The notes under the pieces: model-generated
What the model saw: only the letters and a program-made list of their open reading frames with translations
What the model was told of the DNA's origin: nothing
Database searches by the model: none
Source: Euonymus europaeus
Lineage: Eukaryota > Streptophyta > Magnoliopsida > Celastrales > Celastraceae
Assembly (NCBI GenBank): GCA_963580455.1
Contig: OY756964.1
Span: forward strand, 21,364,001-21,428,000
Direction: 5' to 3'
Length of the DNA: 64,000 nucleotides
Part shown: positions 27,501-38,218 of the stretch, piece after piece
How positions within the stretch are numbered: the first letter of the stretch is position 1
Layout of the letters: each line of letters opens with the position of its first letter
Program-made: the position numbers and the translations under genes

Positions 27501-28998
27501 TCCTGCTTTTATTAGCCTGTAATAACTGAAGATGATGGTAAATGTAGTGTATTACTCGACTGTTCTGTTTGTGCACCTAAAATTGGCGTTAAAGAGTTTC
27601 ATAGGGCGGCATAGCTTTCACAACCACACAGAGAATTAGTGTGGATTCAGATTTGTGATTTTTTCCTTAGCTTATGTGCACAAGTTTTCCACCACTAAAC
27701 ATTCTTATATTGTGCTGTGTTAAATGCATTCGCTTGAAGGGAATGGATCAATTATTTCATCCATTCATCTTAATGCAACATGAGTGGGATACAAGAAGTC
27801 ATATTAGGTATCTGATAGCAGTTGCAATTCCCTATCTGAAGTCTGTCTTTAAGCCTGCATAAAAAGTTAAAAACTATGAGTTGATGTCTTGAAGGGAATG
27901 GATCAAGAATTTCATCCATTCATCTTAATGCAACATGAGTGGGATACAGGGAGTCATTTTAGGTATCTGATAGCAGTTGCAATTCCCTATCTGAAGTCTG
28001 TCTTTAAGCCCATATAAAAACTACGAGTTCACGTCTAAAAGATTTGCAAATGGAACTTGTAGAATTGCAGTTTTTTTTAGTTTCTGTCAAATTGTTTCCC
28101 AATAGAATATGTATAAAGATGGAAAGAAATAGACTGACATTTGGGCTTCAGTTAACACTAGTAAAGTACCTGTAAGTTTTAATTTATTAATTGGACTACT
28201 GGTCAAGTAATTGGTTCCATTCACAGATCTTGCATTATCTATATGAAAAAGACCTTATGGCGGAAGATGCTATATTGAGGTGGGCCGATGAAAAGAAAGA
28301 GGCTGATGAATCAGATAAAGTTTTTGTGAGACAGTCAGAAAAATTTGTTCAGGTTAGAAATTTATCCCTTTTATACGGTATTATGTCAATTTATCAATCA
28401 CTATATGTAGTATCCTTGCATTATACTTATTTTGTGGTCATCATTTGTGTGCATTATCATTTATCACCCAACTAAAAACATATCGGAAACAGTATGTTAT
28501 TTCTATCCACATGCGGAAACGGTGACCTCTATGTGTCCATGGATTAACAATCATATGGGCGTGCTTGGGTCTGGTCTCTTTCAAAAAATTGAAGTAAAAA
28601 AGGAAAAATTATAAATAAAACGCGGAGAGAGAGAGTAGAGAACTGAAGGATTCCCCTTAACTCACCATCTGAGCAGTTGAAGCTTTGGTTTGTATTTGCC
28701 TTAAAATATCTATGCATGTCATTCAATTTTATTGGTATGCAATTAGAAAATCACCATGAGACAGTTCATGCACTGCTCTTTGGATAATTATTTGTTTCAG
28801 AATGGTAAAAATGTTAAATTGGTTCTTGACTAATCGTGTCAATGCCATTTTTACGTTTGGCCAACTTCTAAGACATCATAATATCGGTAATTATTATGTC
28901 ATAGAAGTTTAGCACATGACATGCATTCCTGTCTTGTGCAGTGGTTGAGAGAAGCTGAAGAAGAAGATGACGATGAAGATGTAGAAGATGATGATTAA
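9584..28998 (+). CDS. EIF2B5: Translation initiation factor eIF2B subunit epsilon
   Basis: This is the catalytic subunit of the eIF2B guanine-nucleotide exchange factor, which reloads eIF2 with GTP in the cytosol. Fifteen coding exons: 9584-9718, 9808-10038, 11949-12263, 13511-13618, 14737-14926, 16033-16295, 16764-16890, 17747-17826, 19727-19969, 20054-20130, 21943-22028, 23912-23994, 26193-26264, 28227-28352 and 28942-28998. They sum to 2193 nt (730 aa) with every junction in phase. Residues about 20-240 form the nucleotidyltransferase-like fold (LQAILLADSFATKFRP, LPLVNVPMIDYTLAWL). Exons 6 and 7 give the left-handed beta-helix hexapeptides (IGPFTVIGKGTRIGN). Residues about 565-730 are the W2/eIF5C catalytic domain, ending in the aromatic-acidic box WLREAEEEDDDED. 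Intron 2 (MITE), intron 3 (LINE), introns 10 and 11 (SINEs) and introns 12 and 13 (LINE fragment, duplication) account for the 19-kb span. Confidence 0.96.
10515..11510. mobile_element. AT-rich MITE with GTTTGGTAAAC inverted ends
   Basis: The left end GTGTGTTTGGTAAACAATTT (from 10519) mirrors the right end, whose reverse complement reads GTGGTGTTTGGTAAACCATT. Both continue into TAGCATATAAT. The interior (about 10690-11235) is an extremely AT-rich degenerate tandem repeat: TTAGTAAAAATGTTAATATA recurs at about 10889, 11022 and 11178. The ends resemble hAT or Tourist-type MITEs, but no clean target duplication was found. It sits in eIF2B epsilon intron 2. Confidence 0.7.
12490..13430 (+). mobile_element. 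Decayed LINE, reverse transcriptase C-terminal part and 3' tail
   Basis: Translation across frames gives the non-LTR reverse transcriptase active-site word FADD (12595-12606), then LGSIFQDD, a KWRSAFG block and a WMCGHTR-like block, broken by stops and frame changes. The 3' end has the plant LINE tail CCGACCCCAACGTTTTGGGA followed by GATGATGATGA. It lies in sense orientation inside eIF2B epsilon intron 3 and cannot be functional. Confidence 0.85.
20455..20705 (+). mobile_element. Au-like SINE 3' parts, two copies in tandem
   Basis: The first copy has TATTATGCGGGGGAAGGCTG, then CTCCGACTCCGCCCATTGCG and GGGAGTTGTTTACCTT. The second starts near 20608 with TATTATGCAAAAGTAATG and ends GAGTTATTTACCTTTTACC. 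Both lack the tRNA-like head. The GGCTGCCTACA and CCCGC words match the Au SINE family 3' domain. They lie in eIF2B epsilon intron 10. Confidence 0.65.
22141..22222 (+). mobile_element. Au-like SINE fragment
   Basis: A short 3'-domain fragment, CATTATGTGGGTATAAGGTA followed by GCCGACCCCGCACC, in the same orientation as the other copies. It is in eIF2B epsilon intron 11. Confidence 0.5.
24440..24960 (-). mobile_element. Antisense LINE reverse transcriptase fragment
   Basis: On the minus strand, broken frames give PFEEGEIR, then KCDGESTPLDVLTMKFFK and LDATFISLIPKK. These correspond in order to the finger/palm region of plant L1-type reverse transcriptases, where the usual words are a D-G-x-x-P-G-P-D-G block followed by F-I-x-L-I-P-K-K. 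Stops separate the blocks. It lies antisense in eIF2B epsilon intron 12. Confidence 0.8.
27733..28042. repeat. 155-bp tandem duplication
   Basis: Two copies of a unit starting CTTGAAGGGAATGGATCA begin at 27733 and 27888 and differ at only a few positions. Shared blocks include CATCTTAATGCAACATGAG and AGCAGTTGCAATTCCCTATC. The array is in eIF2B epsilon intron 13, not far ahead of exon 14. Confidence 0.92.
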
Positions 28999-29079
28999 GA
29001 CTCAAAGATTTTGTGTTTTGCCTTTTGCTGTGCAATCTTTGTTACTGCCAAATCTTGTAAATGGTCCTTTACCAATAAT

Positions 29080-30131
29080 TAGTGCCTAATGTTGAAAATG
29101 AGAGCTTCTTAGAGAGATTTACTAGAAATGTCGAAGCATTCTTCGAGTTGCTCCACAAAAGTTATGGACGCTTTCTATTCACATTTTGATTTAACAAGTT
29201 CTATTACCACTTGGCTTTTTTTTACGTTAAATCTGCATATACATAATTTTGACAGTTTAACAATATATTTTTCATTCATATGCGAACCAGGAAGTCTAAG
29301 ATATCAAGTCAATGGCAATCTAGGTTTTCATCCCATTTTTTCCATCCTCGTCTCTTTCATTACCAAATTATGCATTTTTAGGTATGATTTATTCAGGGAA
29401 ACACTATTTTTTGGGGGTAGTTAAGTGGGAGTGGGGGCTTGAACTTGGGTATCATCTATTTCAAGTATATGCCTTAACCACCTCGGCCGAGGGACATTGT
29501 CCCATTCAAACTACAGTTGAAGGAGATTGGCTTCTGCATACTTTGCTCACTCCAACATTCTGGTTTTGGTAAAAAGGGTTGTAAGTGTTCTTTATATATT
29601 GATTTTTATTCATATATGCTCTTGTATCAATTTATATTGCAAAGTGAATTATGTAATTCATTGAATGCTTATTTATTCGACTGTTCATGTACGCAATAAT
29701 AATATACATATGATCAAATTTTGCAAATATTAACCGTCTCGCCCAAGGGGTGGTTGGCGAAACATAAACATGCATTAGAAGAGTAGGTAAAATGATACCA
29801 TTTGGCACATCTAGTTCAGGATTGTCATTGTAATCAAAGTGATTGAGAAACTAAATATCGAGATTCACTTTTAGCAGTAATACATCTCAGAACCCCAATT
29901 CCTCTATAACCAACTCATACGTAGCTCCTGAGATTTCAACTGATCGGACATGTAATGTGATGTTCGTGTAGTCAATGATATATTCCTTTCTACTGCTAAA
30001 TGAGCTGATCAGAAGAGAGGAGGCCCACCAAAAACGGGTCCACAACAACTTTCAAGAAACCAGCAGCAGCGTGAGAAATAGAAACTGTATCAACTATCAA
30101 TACAAACATTTTATCTCTATTGTGAATTTGT
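29080..30131. other. Intergenic spacer after eIF2B epsilon
   Basis: The first part holds the eIF2B epsilon 3' UTR. Apart from the SINE at 29405-29512 no structure or gene was found. Confidence 0.5.
29405..29512 (-). mobile_element. tRNA-Ser-like SINE
   Basis: Read on the minus strand, GGCCGAGGTGGTTAAGGCAT matches a tRNA-Ser D-arm and A box, ACTTGAAAT matches the tRNA-Ser anticodon region, and AAGTTCAAGCCC is a B box. The order and spacing are those of a tRNA head, but the stems are decayed, so this is a SINE or tRNA relic and not a working tRNA. Confidence 0.65.
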
Positions 30132-30572
30132 GATGCTGCCTTCAATAGTGGTTTAGCGGGGCTTGGTGTCGCTGCCTTTTGTGGTTCTTCGCACCTTTTC
30201 AATTGTGCTGTGGCTGACTTTGCTACTGATGTTGAAGAAGGTGAGCTGCTAGCTATTCTTCTTGCTCTAAAACTTGCTGTCTCGAAGAACTGGACTGCTT
30301 TTACTATTCGATCGGATAGCCTATCTTGCATTTCGAGTTTGAAAGAAGCTGCAGTGGCGCCAAGCCGGAAACTGTCTTCCCTCTTCTATGCTATACTATT
30401 ACTAGATTTAATTTCTGCCGAAAATATCCTTGTTTCTTGGGACCTGAACTCCAATGCCCATGCATTAGCTGTTGCTTTTCCGCAAGCTTTGATTAATCCA
30501 TCTAGTGATTTTAACATAAAAAAAAAATTTAATATCCAGAATGTTGGATATAGAAAAAAGGAAAAAGAATAA
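30132..30572 (+). pseudogene. RNase H-like (RVT_3) domain fragment
   Basis: An open stretch of about 146 codons starts at DAAFNSGLAGLGVAAF, without a start codon and directly after in-frame stops. The order fits the plant RVT_3 RNase H fold: first Asp in DAAF, Glu in EEGELLAILLAL, Asp in RSDSLSC, and a C-terminal LNSNAHALA in place of the usual R-x-x-N-x-x-A-H. This domain is found in plant non-LTR elements and in their domesticated relatives. No reverse transcriptase is adjacent, so it is a stranded fragment. It then runs into 350 bp with no visible feature before the kinase 3' end. Confidence 0.75.
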
Positions 30573-30921
30573 GAGCGTTGCTGCTAAACACATTAGATTC
30601 TCCTTCCACTAAACTAAATAGTAGCTGTTTTCACTGCAGGAATTTAAATATATATAAAAAGGAGAGACATTTACATATATTGTGAATTTCTGACCATCCA
30701 AACAATAAAATCAGACATATTTTGCAATGGAAAATAAGGAGAGTGTCGAAAAATATGTAGGAAAATTTGATTAGACTGGGAAGAAATCCGAAACGATTAT
30801 ATTCTCTTCTGACAAAGTGCTCGTGGTGGTTTATTACAATCCTATAAAATAGCAGTGTTTCTGACGCCAATGAGTAATACTTCAGTAGTTCGCTGGTTCT
30901 TCCAATTCTTAATAAAAGAAT

Positions 30922-33900
30922 TCAAGCTTTCCCTTTCCTTCCTTTGGCCCTACTTCGATCTCTCTGAGTTGCAGGAGGTGGTTTGGATGAATCTCGTGCA
31001 TCATTTTCTGCGTTCTTCCTCCGTCTTGAAACACCATTACTGGAAGGATCACCCAATGGACCTGACCAAGTTTGGATTGGCTCTTTTGAATAAGAGAATG
31101 AGGAGCTAAAAGGGATGTCAGCGGGAACTAAAGCAGGATCAATATGATGTGACATTCCCAATGGATAGCCAAGCGCGCCGTCTTGGTGTGGTGGAGGGAA
31201 CTTCTCACTCTTGCTCTTTGCATTTGCATGATTGATTAGACGTCTTCTCTGTTATAGATGAAGAAGAACATTACAAACAAAATAAAACAATAGTAAACTA
31301 TAGCAGCCAAGTTTAGTGTCAGCTCATAGATACAAATTTCTAAGTCGCAAGGAGAAGGATCCTAACTTGCTTTTGCTACTAAAATATTTGAGAAATAGTG
31401 ATAATAGTGCATTGGTGATAAAGTCTAAAACCAAAAAAGAACATGAGAATGCCAAAAGGAACAATAATGGGATAGTATTTTCTACAAAAAGAAAATCATT
31501 TTTTTTGTTGGTTTGGATGTTAACAACTCAAGATTTGATGATAAGGTTATAAAAAGAGCTTTGACAGTTAAAGACACTAGTCGCAAACAAGGATGATGAT
31601 TTAGAAAAATCAGACATACATCTATATTAGATTGAAGCTCTGCATTTGCTTCAGGAGCAGCCATTGCCCGAGCACCACGTTCACGTGTTCGTGTTTTCTT
31701 TGAACCATCACCATGGCCTTTACCGGCAGCTCTTAATCTGCACAATGAAATATAAATGCTGAATACTTCACATTGTATGCGAGAGTTAGCATGCAATCAA
31801 GGTATAGCATAAGCAGGAAGTACAGATACGAGAACTAATGATCATTATCTAAGCTTTATCCAGTAGAATTGCATGAAGGGATGTGAATCAAGTATATAAT
31901 AAGAGTAGAAGCTATGCCACAAACAGAAAGGGAGACTTCATCATTGCACTAACTCAACTTTAAATGATCAATGAAGTTAAAGAAATACACCCTTATTAAG
32001 ATCTGTTACTTTACCCTTGAAGATTGTTGAATTTTGCAAGGATGACCCCAACAAATGACATTATAAATCACAAATGAGAATCCGCATATATAAATGCATT
32101 AATTTTTTGAAAATGTGTATGAAATATATGGTGTGACTTGTGAGAGTAAGTTTTTTTTTTGTCCAATATCAGCCCATTAGCTGGAAAAATAGAACTTGTG
32201 CAGTTGACTCTCCCTGATCCCCGATGGATTCATGTAGCCAATCCCAAACAGCATGGGAAAACACTCAGATGATGATAATGATGATGATCAACCTATTAGC
32301 ATTATGAATAGAATATCAAATTATCCAACTCATCCATATCGATTAAATGCTTTAAAACGTCAGCATCTTGTCCAGACCTGAGTAAGAGAAATGTTAAGAT
32401 TTTGAATAAGATGACCTTTCTGTAGTTTAGTATAAATAACATTAAAATAACTAGCTAATTCTAAACTTATATCATTGGAGTTGCTGTATATTAAGTAGAA
32501 ACAGAGGAGAGACTTTATTTTTTAGTTTAGAGAACTAAATTTTAACTTGACTATTAGTTTGGAGTAAAAGTTTATTGTTTTAGATAAGAACTTTTTGAAA
32601 GAAATTTGTTAATAATTAGTGAACCACCACATAATTGGAATAATATAGTAAAATCACTGGATATACTAAAAATATGGAGATAAACAACGATGGTGCAAGA
32701 TGGCAAGCAAATGCTGTCACAACATACAAAAAGATCTTAAACTTCAAAGCAAAATCATGTCCAAACCACCTAGAGGAGGGGGAAAAAGTACCAAACGATT
32801 ATTTCACTTAATAAGTTTGAGGAGGTATTACAATAAATCGATGGCAAACATAAAAAGGTATTAAGAAAACTGCAGCAACCAATTAAGATTATAGTATGGC
32901 TTCCATTCAAAAAAAAAAAAAAAAAAGGATTGTAGTATGGCTAGGCTGCCGGTCAGCTGTGTGTCTCACAAATGTGTTTACATGTGTGTGTGTGTGTCTG
33001 GTTTGAAAATGTAGCATGGAACGATATTAGTTATAATAAAAATAATAACAACAATATATAGTGATGAGAAGGCAGACCTCCGAGCTTCATCATCTCGTCG
33101 TTTGGCATCCATCTCCTTACTTGGAGGATATTTCGGGAGATTAGAAGGATCACAAGCAAAAGGCTCCGTCAAGAAGAACTGTACAGTAAGAAATAAAGTA
33201 ACATGCATATGAAACTCCTATAGAGTGAATATATGTAAAGAATTCAATAATATCCCTTTATGCAATTATAGCGGAAAATGAGCCATATCTTAGCCGAGGC
33301 ACAAATTCTAACTGCTGTTATATTAGCTTAGTATCTTTTGCTGATGGCCTTGTAGCCTATTGGTATCTCCCTTCACCGAAATGTGGGACGAAGGACAAGT
33401 CATGAATTATATTCAATTTTTTTCCCGAGTGTGCTAGTACACTAAGCGAATCCAAAAACAAAAGGTCCTAGTCCCCCTTCACCCTACCCACCCCAAAAAT
33501 TAAAATAAAAATAAAAACTCACAATTTTGCTAATCCAATAATTAGATTGGAAACACAAAAGACCATTTCCCACAAGCAGCAGCCAGCCAGAAATACAGAG
33601 CAACCATCAACACCACCATGGAAAATGGAAACGAAAACTTAAATTCCCAGGTCTAACGAGTTTAAAAAATTTCAGAGTCCCGAGTATCTAATATATTATT
33701 GTACTATTCTCTGACCTTTTACGTTCAGTTTCATATAACTATTAAGTTTTTCTAGAATATACATATTAAACTTGAGCAATGTATTGGAACCACATTAAAT
33801 TCCAATGTCAAAGGACACAGATTTTTTTTCCAAAGATATAGAAGGAGACTACGATGAAAGAAAGGAAGCTGGTTGCTCTTGGAAATGTAAGAGCTCACCT

Positions 33901-36900
33901 CACTTTTTAATGCTGCAGTCGCAGTTTCACGTTCAGCAGGATCTATTGCAAGTAGCGTCTCTATGAGGGGAATTGATGATGGTGGGAAATCTTTAAAAGT
34001 TGTTCGTATGCACCTTTTATAGGGCTCCCGAGGCCTAAATAAGGTTGCATTGGGCAACCTTGATTTTTTCCAGTATTCGTCAGAAGGTGAACCACATAGC
34101 TTGAATATCTTATGTAGTTGCTCTACCTAAGAAACAGACAGAATAATTGAGAATAGGATTAGACAATATAAAATCGAAGGCCAACACTAAAAATCATAGT
34201 TTCAATGGTACATAATTGACATACTGAAAACTTTGAAGGAAAAATAAAGTATATATCTATTTTGCCTAGAGAAAAAGGCCCAAACTTTAATCACCCAGAT
34301 AAACACACAACACAATTTCAATCTTTTTATTTTTTTATTGAGACACAATTTAGCTCTACAACAAGCCAGCAGCAGAGATGCAAAACCAACCAATTTAACA
34401 AGGCAAAACCAAATAGCAAAGAATCTAGAAACATGTACGGTTTTTCAAGATGTGAACATGGTCAAGCACTATTAACATCAATTCATTTCTGGTTTTGAAG
34501 GGAAGTCCATCCTGCCAAGATTATCAACATCATCATTATCAAAGCTTTCATCTTATCTCAAAGTTTGGGTTGGCTACATAAGTCCATGATAAAATCAACG
34601 GGAATCCAAGATAATAACTGTGCTAAACCAGCTCATCGTAATAAGACTCGGCTGTCTAATTTCATCTTTGGTAATATCCCAGCAGATCTGTCATTCATGA
34701 TTAATTTTAACATTTTATTTGTAAGCCACTGCCAGAAGCTGGTGAAGAGGTCAACTTCCGAATAATGTCCATTCCTATGGAAATTGACGTCAAGGTAGTG
34801 ATGGAATCAAATAACTAAAGCTCCTTTTTGACTGGAAAGATTGTAAAGTACTGGAAATTGGGTTTTTAAGGCCTCAAGGGATAGTATCCTATCCAAGTAT
34901 CATGCCGGGACCTGACTTCGATACAAATGGCTGACTTAGGCAGAGGGTTCCTTATATGCTTCCATAACCCAGTCCCACAAGGCTCTTTCTTCTGATTAAT
35001 GATCCAGTTTCTACTGTCTACACCTAGTTTGCCATGGTAAGTTTCATACAGAGGAAATCCCTATTGGTGTTAAAACCTCCAAATTCATTTTCACAGTATG
35101 GCTTTGATGAAGTGTGTAGTGAAGTGATGCTTATTTTCCCACTAATGTCCCATTAAGCACCTAAAGAAGTTGATGGAACCTATGAAATTATGAAACTAGT
35201 CACCAAATTGTTTCTTCAAAAAGTATTTGTTCAGAACAAAAAAAAGATTGCCAACAAGAGAATATGAGAAACAAACTACCAATTTAATCCAATCCTTATA
35301 ATCGATATTTCATTGCAATATAAATAATCCAATTGTAAAGATAAAATATATTCATAAAAACTAATTGAAATAAGAAGAATACGTGAGTTCCAAATAGGCA
35401 AGACAAATTTTGTTGTGGAACAAATGCAATATCTTTGCACAAGCAATGAGTATCTAACAAGTGATATACACTGGTTTGCATTCAGTACTACAATGATAAC
35501 TGCCAAAGTTGTCAAAGCATCCAAGAGCTCATAGTCATAGTTCCGCAAGAAAATGAACTAGCTATTTGCCACACACATATTCTTATCCTGTTTTCCTTAG
35601 AATGTTCTATCAGTATCCAGCATCTTTTCTGTTATCCAATTTTTGTTCGGCCACTTTTGTGTACCATAGTTGGAGCCTTTAAATAAATTTTGTATAAGCT
35701 CAGCCTACCACCATCACTATCCTTTCTCCCTATCATCCTTCTCTGTAAGAAAGTTGATGTTATCTAAAATATACATTAAACCATGACAATAGGTGTTCTA
35801 TCTTTTTTTTTTCACTCCAAACAATTTTCCACCTTTTCACTAATGCCTGCACTGCTTAATATATACATATGCAATTTTATATATCCCAATGTAAGAAATT
35901 TATATTATTGATACATTTATACAGATATTAAGAGAAAGAATATGTGTGTGACTCTATTACCCTCCCCCAACCCCAACCCCCACCCCCACTTCCCTCCCTT
36001 CCCCAACCCGCGGTGAAGTAACTTAAATGGGGAAGGACCGTATTAAATTAAACAAAGGCTAAGGTCTAAAACACAAACTGCGTGAGGCATGGACTCGAAC
36101 ATTTCCAAACTGAAAAAAAAAAAGAAGCAACCAATAGAAAGAAAGAAGTTTCTTGTTACCTCTGTACGACCAGGCATAATGGGTTTCCCAGCCAACAACT
36201 CAGCTAAAATGCAACCAGCACTCCAGAGGTCCACACCCACACCATAGTCAGTAGCACCAAGAAGCAGCTCTAGAGGTCGATACCATAAGGTGACCACTCG
36301 ACTGGTCATTGGATGCTTGTGATTTGGATCAAAGAAAGAAGCCAATCCAAAATCAGCAATCCTAAGAATTCCTCCATCATCAATGAGAAGATTTGAACCT
36401 TTTATGTCTCGGTGAAGCACACCACGGTTGTGACAGTGCTCAAGTCCAGACAGTAGTTGATGCATGTAACATTTAACCTAAACAATGAAACATTGTGTAT
36501 CAATGAGAAATGGAAGAATGCAACAATAGGCATTCATAAACTCGAAGTATCCAGGTACCTAACTTGTCTTGAATTAAAAAAGAAACCTGGACAAACCTGT
36601 GATTCCGTAAATTTTACAGCTGGGCTTGCAGCAAGTCCAGCCAAATCATGATCCATGTACTGAAACACCAAGTACAAACTACAAGACATTCTTGAGGTAA
36701 CTAAACCCTCCAACTTTACAACATTGGGATGATCCAATCTTCGTATAATAAGGATCTCTCTGGCCATGAATTTCACGCTCTCAGGTTCCACATTATCAAA
36801 CCGAACTTTCTTCAGCGCAACAATTTTACCTGTTAATAGGTCTTTAGCTTTATATACATTGCTATACGTTCCTTGCCCGATCTATCATGAAGAAAGAAAA

Positions 36901-37642
36901 AAAAATCAGGTAAACCTAAAATTCTGCCAAGTAAATATGAAACAAGAGTACATAACATTTCAAATTATAAAATCAATGAATGTCAAAAGCAAGGGGCAGC
37001 GAATAAATCACATATCCCAAATGCCACATGATTTAACAAATCAAATTTCATTTTTCTACCGCAAAGAAATTGACTATCATGGCACTGCTACTTTCGAAAC
37101 CACCATTACCACATCATTTGTCATAGGCATGATGCATTGGGAGCCATATTCAAATTCCTTCAGTTTTCAAAGCAAAGCAACCACCATGTGGCAATCAATT
37201 TCAAAAAGCTATAAATTACACATCTTTTAGTACATGAACATGCAAATTGTTAATCATAACTAGATAAAGAAATGGTACCCACCTTATCAATTTTCTCGAA
37301 GGTGTCCGCCCGTCGTGGAATCCATCCATTGAGTGCCTCTCCACACACAGCTGAAAGCCAGGGCGGCCAACCAGCCGCCACCTGCTCTCCATGCAAGTGC
37401 TTCGGCGGATTGCTTAGCCTTGGGTTTGGCCTAGACTTTCTCCTCTCCCGTATCGGTTTTATCTCCCCATCCACCTTCTCTTCCTTCTGGGTGTTATCAT
37501 TTTGGGCCTCAACAACACTTGTATCTTCCTTGCTAACAGTAACATTCTGAACCTCCCTAACAGTTTCAACACTTGGGTTTTTCACTTCTCTAGACTCCGA
37601 AACTATGCCGGATGATACCTCTCGGCCTAGCACACAACCCAT
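30922..37642 (-). CDS. CDK-like Ser/Thr protein kinase, At1g54610/IBS1 family
   Basis: Coding exons from the 5' end: 37642-37283, 36881-36597, 36477-36160, 34126-33899, 33178-33078, 31737-31620 and 31248-30922 (1737 nt, 578 aa, all junctions in phase). MGCVLGRE is a probable N-myristoylation/palmitoylation start, so I begin at 37642 rather than three codons upstream; the family also starts MGC. Residues 1-120 are a charged tail ending in the conserved WPPWLSAVCGEALNGW block. The kinase domain has the glycine loop IGQGTYSNVY (121-130), Lys144, HRDIKGSNLL with Asp239, DFGLASFF with Asp257, WYRPLELLLGAT and the C-terminal KYPPSKEMDAKRRDDEARR block. The fold is that of CDKC/CDK9-like kinases, while the MGC start suggests membrane attachment. 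The basic, Ser-rich C-terminus is typical of the family. Intron 4 and nearby introns hold LINE tails. Confidence 0.95.
32185..32290 (+). mobile_element. LINE 3' tail fragment
   Basis: CATGTAGCCAATCCCAAACA, then a GGGAAAACACTCA stretch and GATGATGATAATGATGATGA, is the plant LINE 3' end also seen at 13380-13430. It lies antisense within a kinase intron. Confidence 0.55.
34520..34600 (-). mobile_element. LINE 3' tail fragment, minus strand
   Basis: The reverse complement gives TATGTAGCCAACCCAAACTT followed by GATAATGATGATGTTGAT, the same tail as at 32185 in the opposite orientation. Confidence 0.5.
35960..36010 (-). other. G-run tract in the kinase intron (G-quadruplex candidate)
   Basis: The plus strand is almost pure C with A and T spacers (CCCTCCCCCAACCCCAACCC and on). 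The kinase transcript therefore carries at least eight runs of three or more G, about 150 nt downstream of the exon 3 donor. Confidence 0.75.
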
Positions 37643-38156
37643 CTCTTGCAACTAAACCTCATTGTTCAGCATGGTTCATTCTTTTTTTCTTCTTCTATCA
37701 ACTACTTTCCCAAATCAACGATCAGCCACCGTAAATCAAGCACTTATCAAGCCTGATCGGTCACCTAGAAACACCCAACCAGTATGATACAAAAAGCAAA
37801 AACCATCTCAGCATAACAACAACAGAAGATCAATAGACATGAAAGACGATGAATAAATTCAATTTTGAGATCGGAAGCTTCAAGATTCACAACGTAAGGG
37901 GAAAAAATGGTCAAAATAATACAGCAGTAAAGAAAATAACTTTAGTCAATATTGATCTACTAGATGGATAAAGAATGTCTGAATGACCGAAAGGAAAAAA
38001 ATATATATTGATAAAGAATGAGAGAAAAAGAGAGAGTACAGAGATGGTAGATTGTTCCGCAATTTATACTGACCTGAGTATAGAAAGAGACATTGAAGTA
38101 TCTCGCTTTGATTGATATTTTTGGGTGTCTTGTTTCAGACAAGAAGAAGAAACACA

Positions 38157-38216
<60 letters not shown>
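37643..38216 (-). promoter_or_regulatory. 5' leader/promoter region of the kinase gene with CA/GA microsatellite
   Basis: Upstream of the kinase ATG a long leader is likely. (CA)n at about 38151-38174 runs directly into (GA)n to 38216, which reads as CT then GT repeats on the gene strand. CT-rich tracts are common in plant 5' leaders. No TATA box could be assigned with confidence. Confidence 0.55.

Positions 38217-38218
<2 letters not shown>

Noticed and set aside
36766..37230. 154-codon plus-strand open frame opposite the kinase gene
   Set aside because: It is antisense to a well-supported kinase exon and intron, and its translation resembles nothing; a shadow frame.
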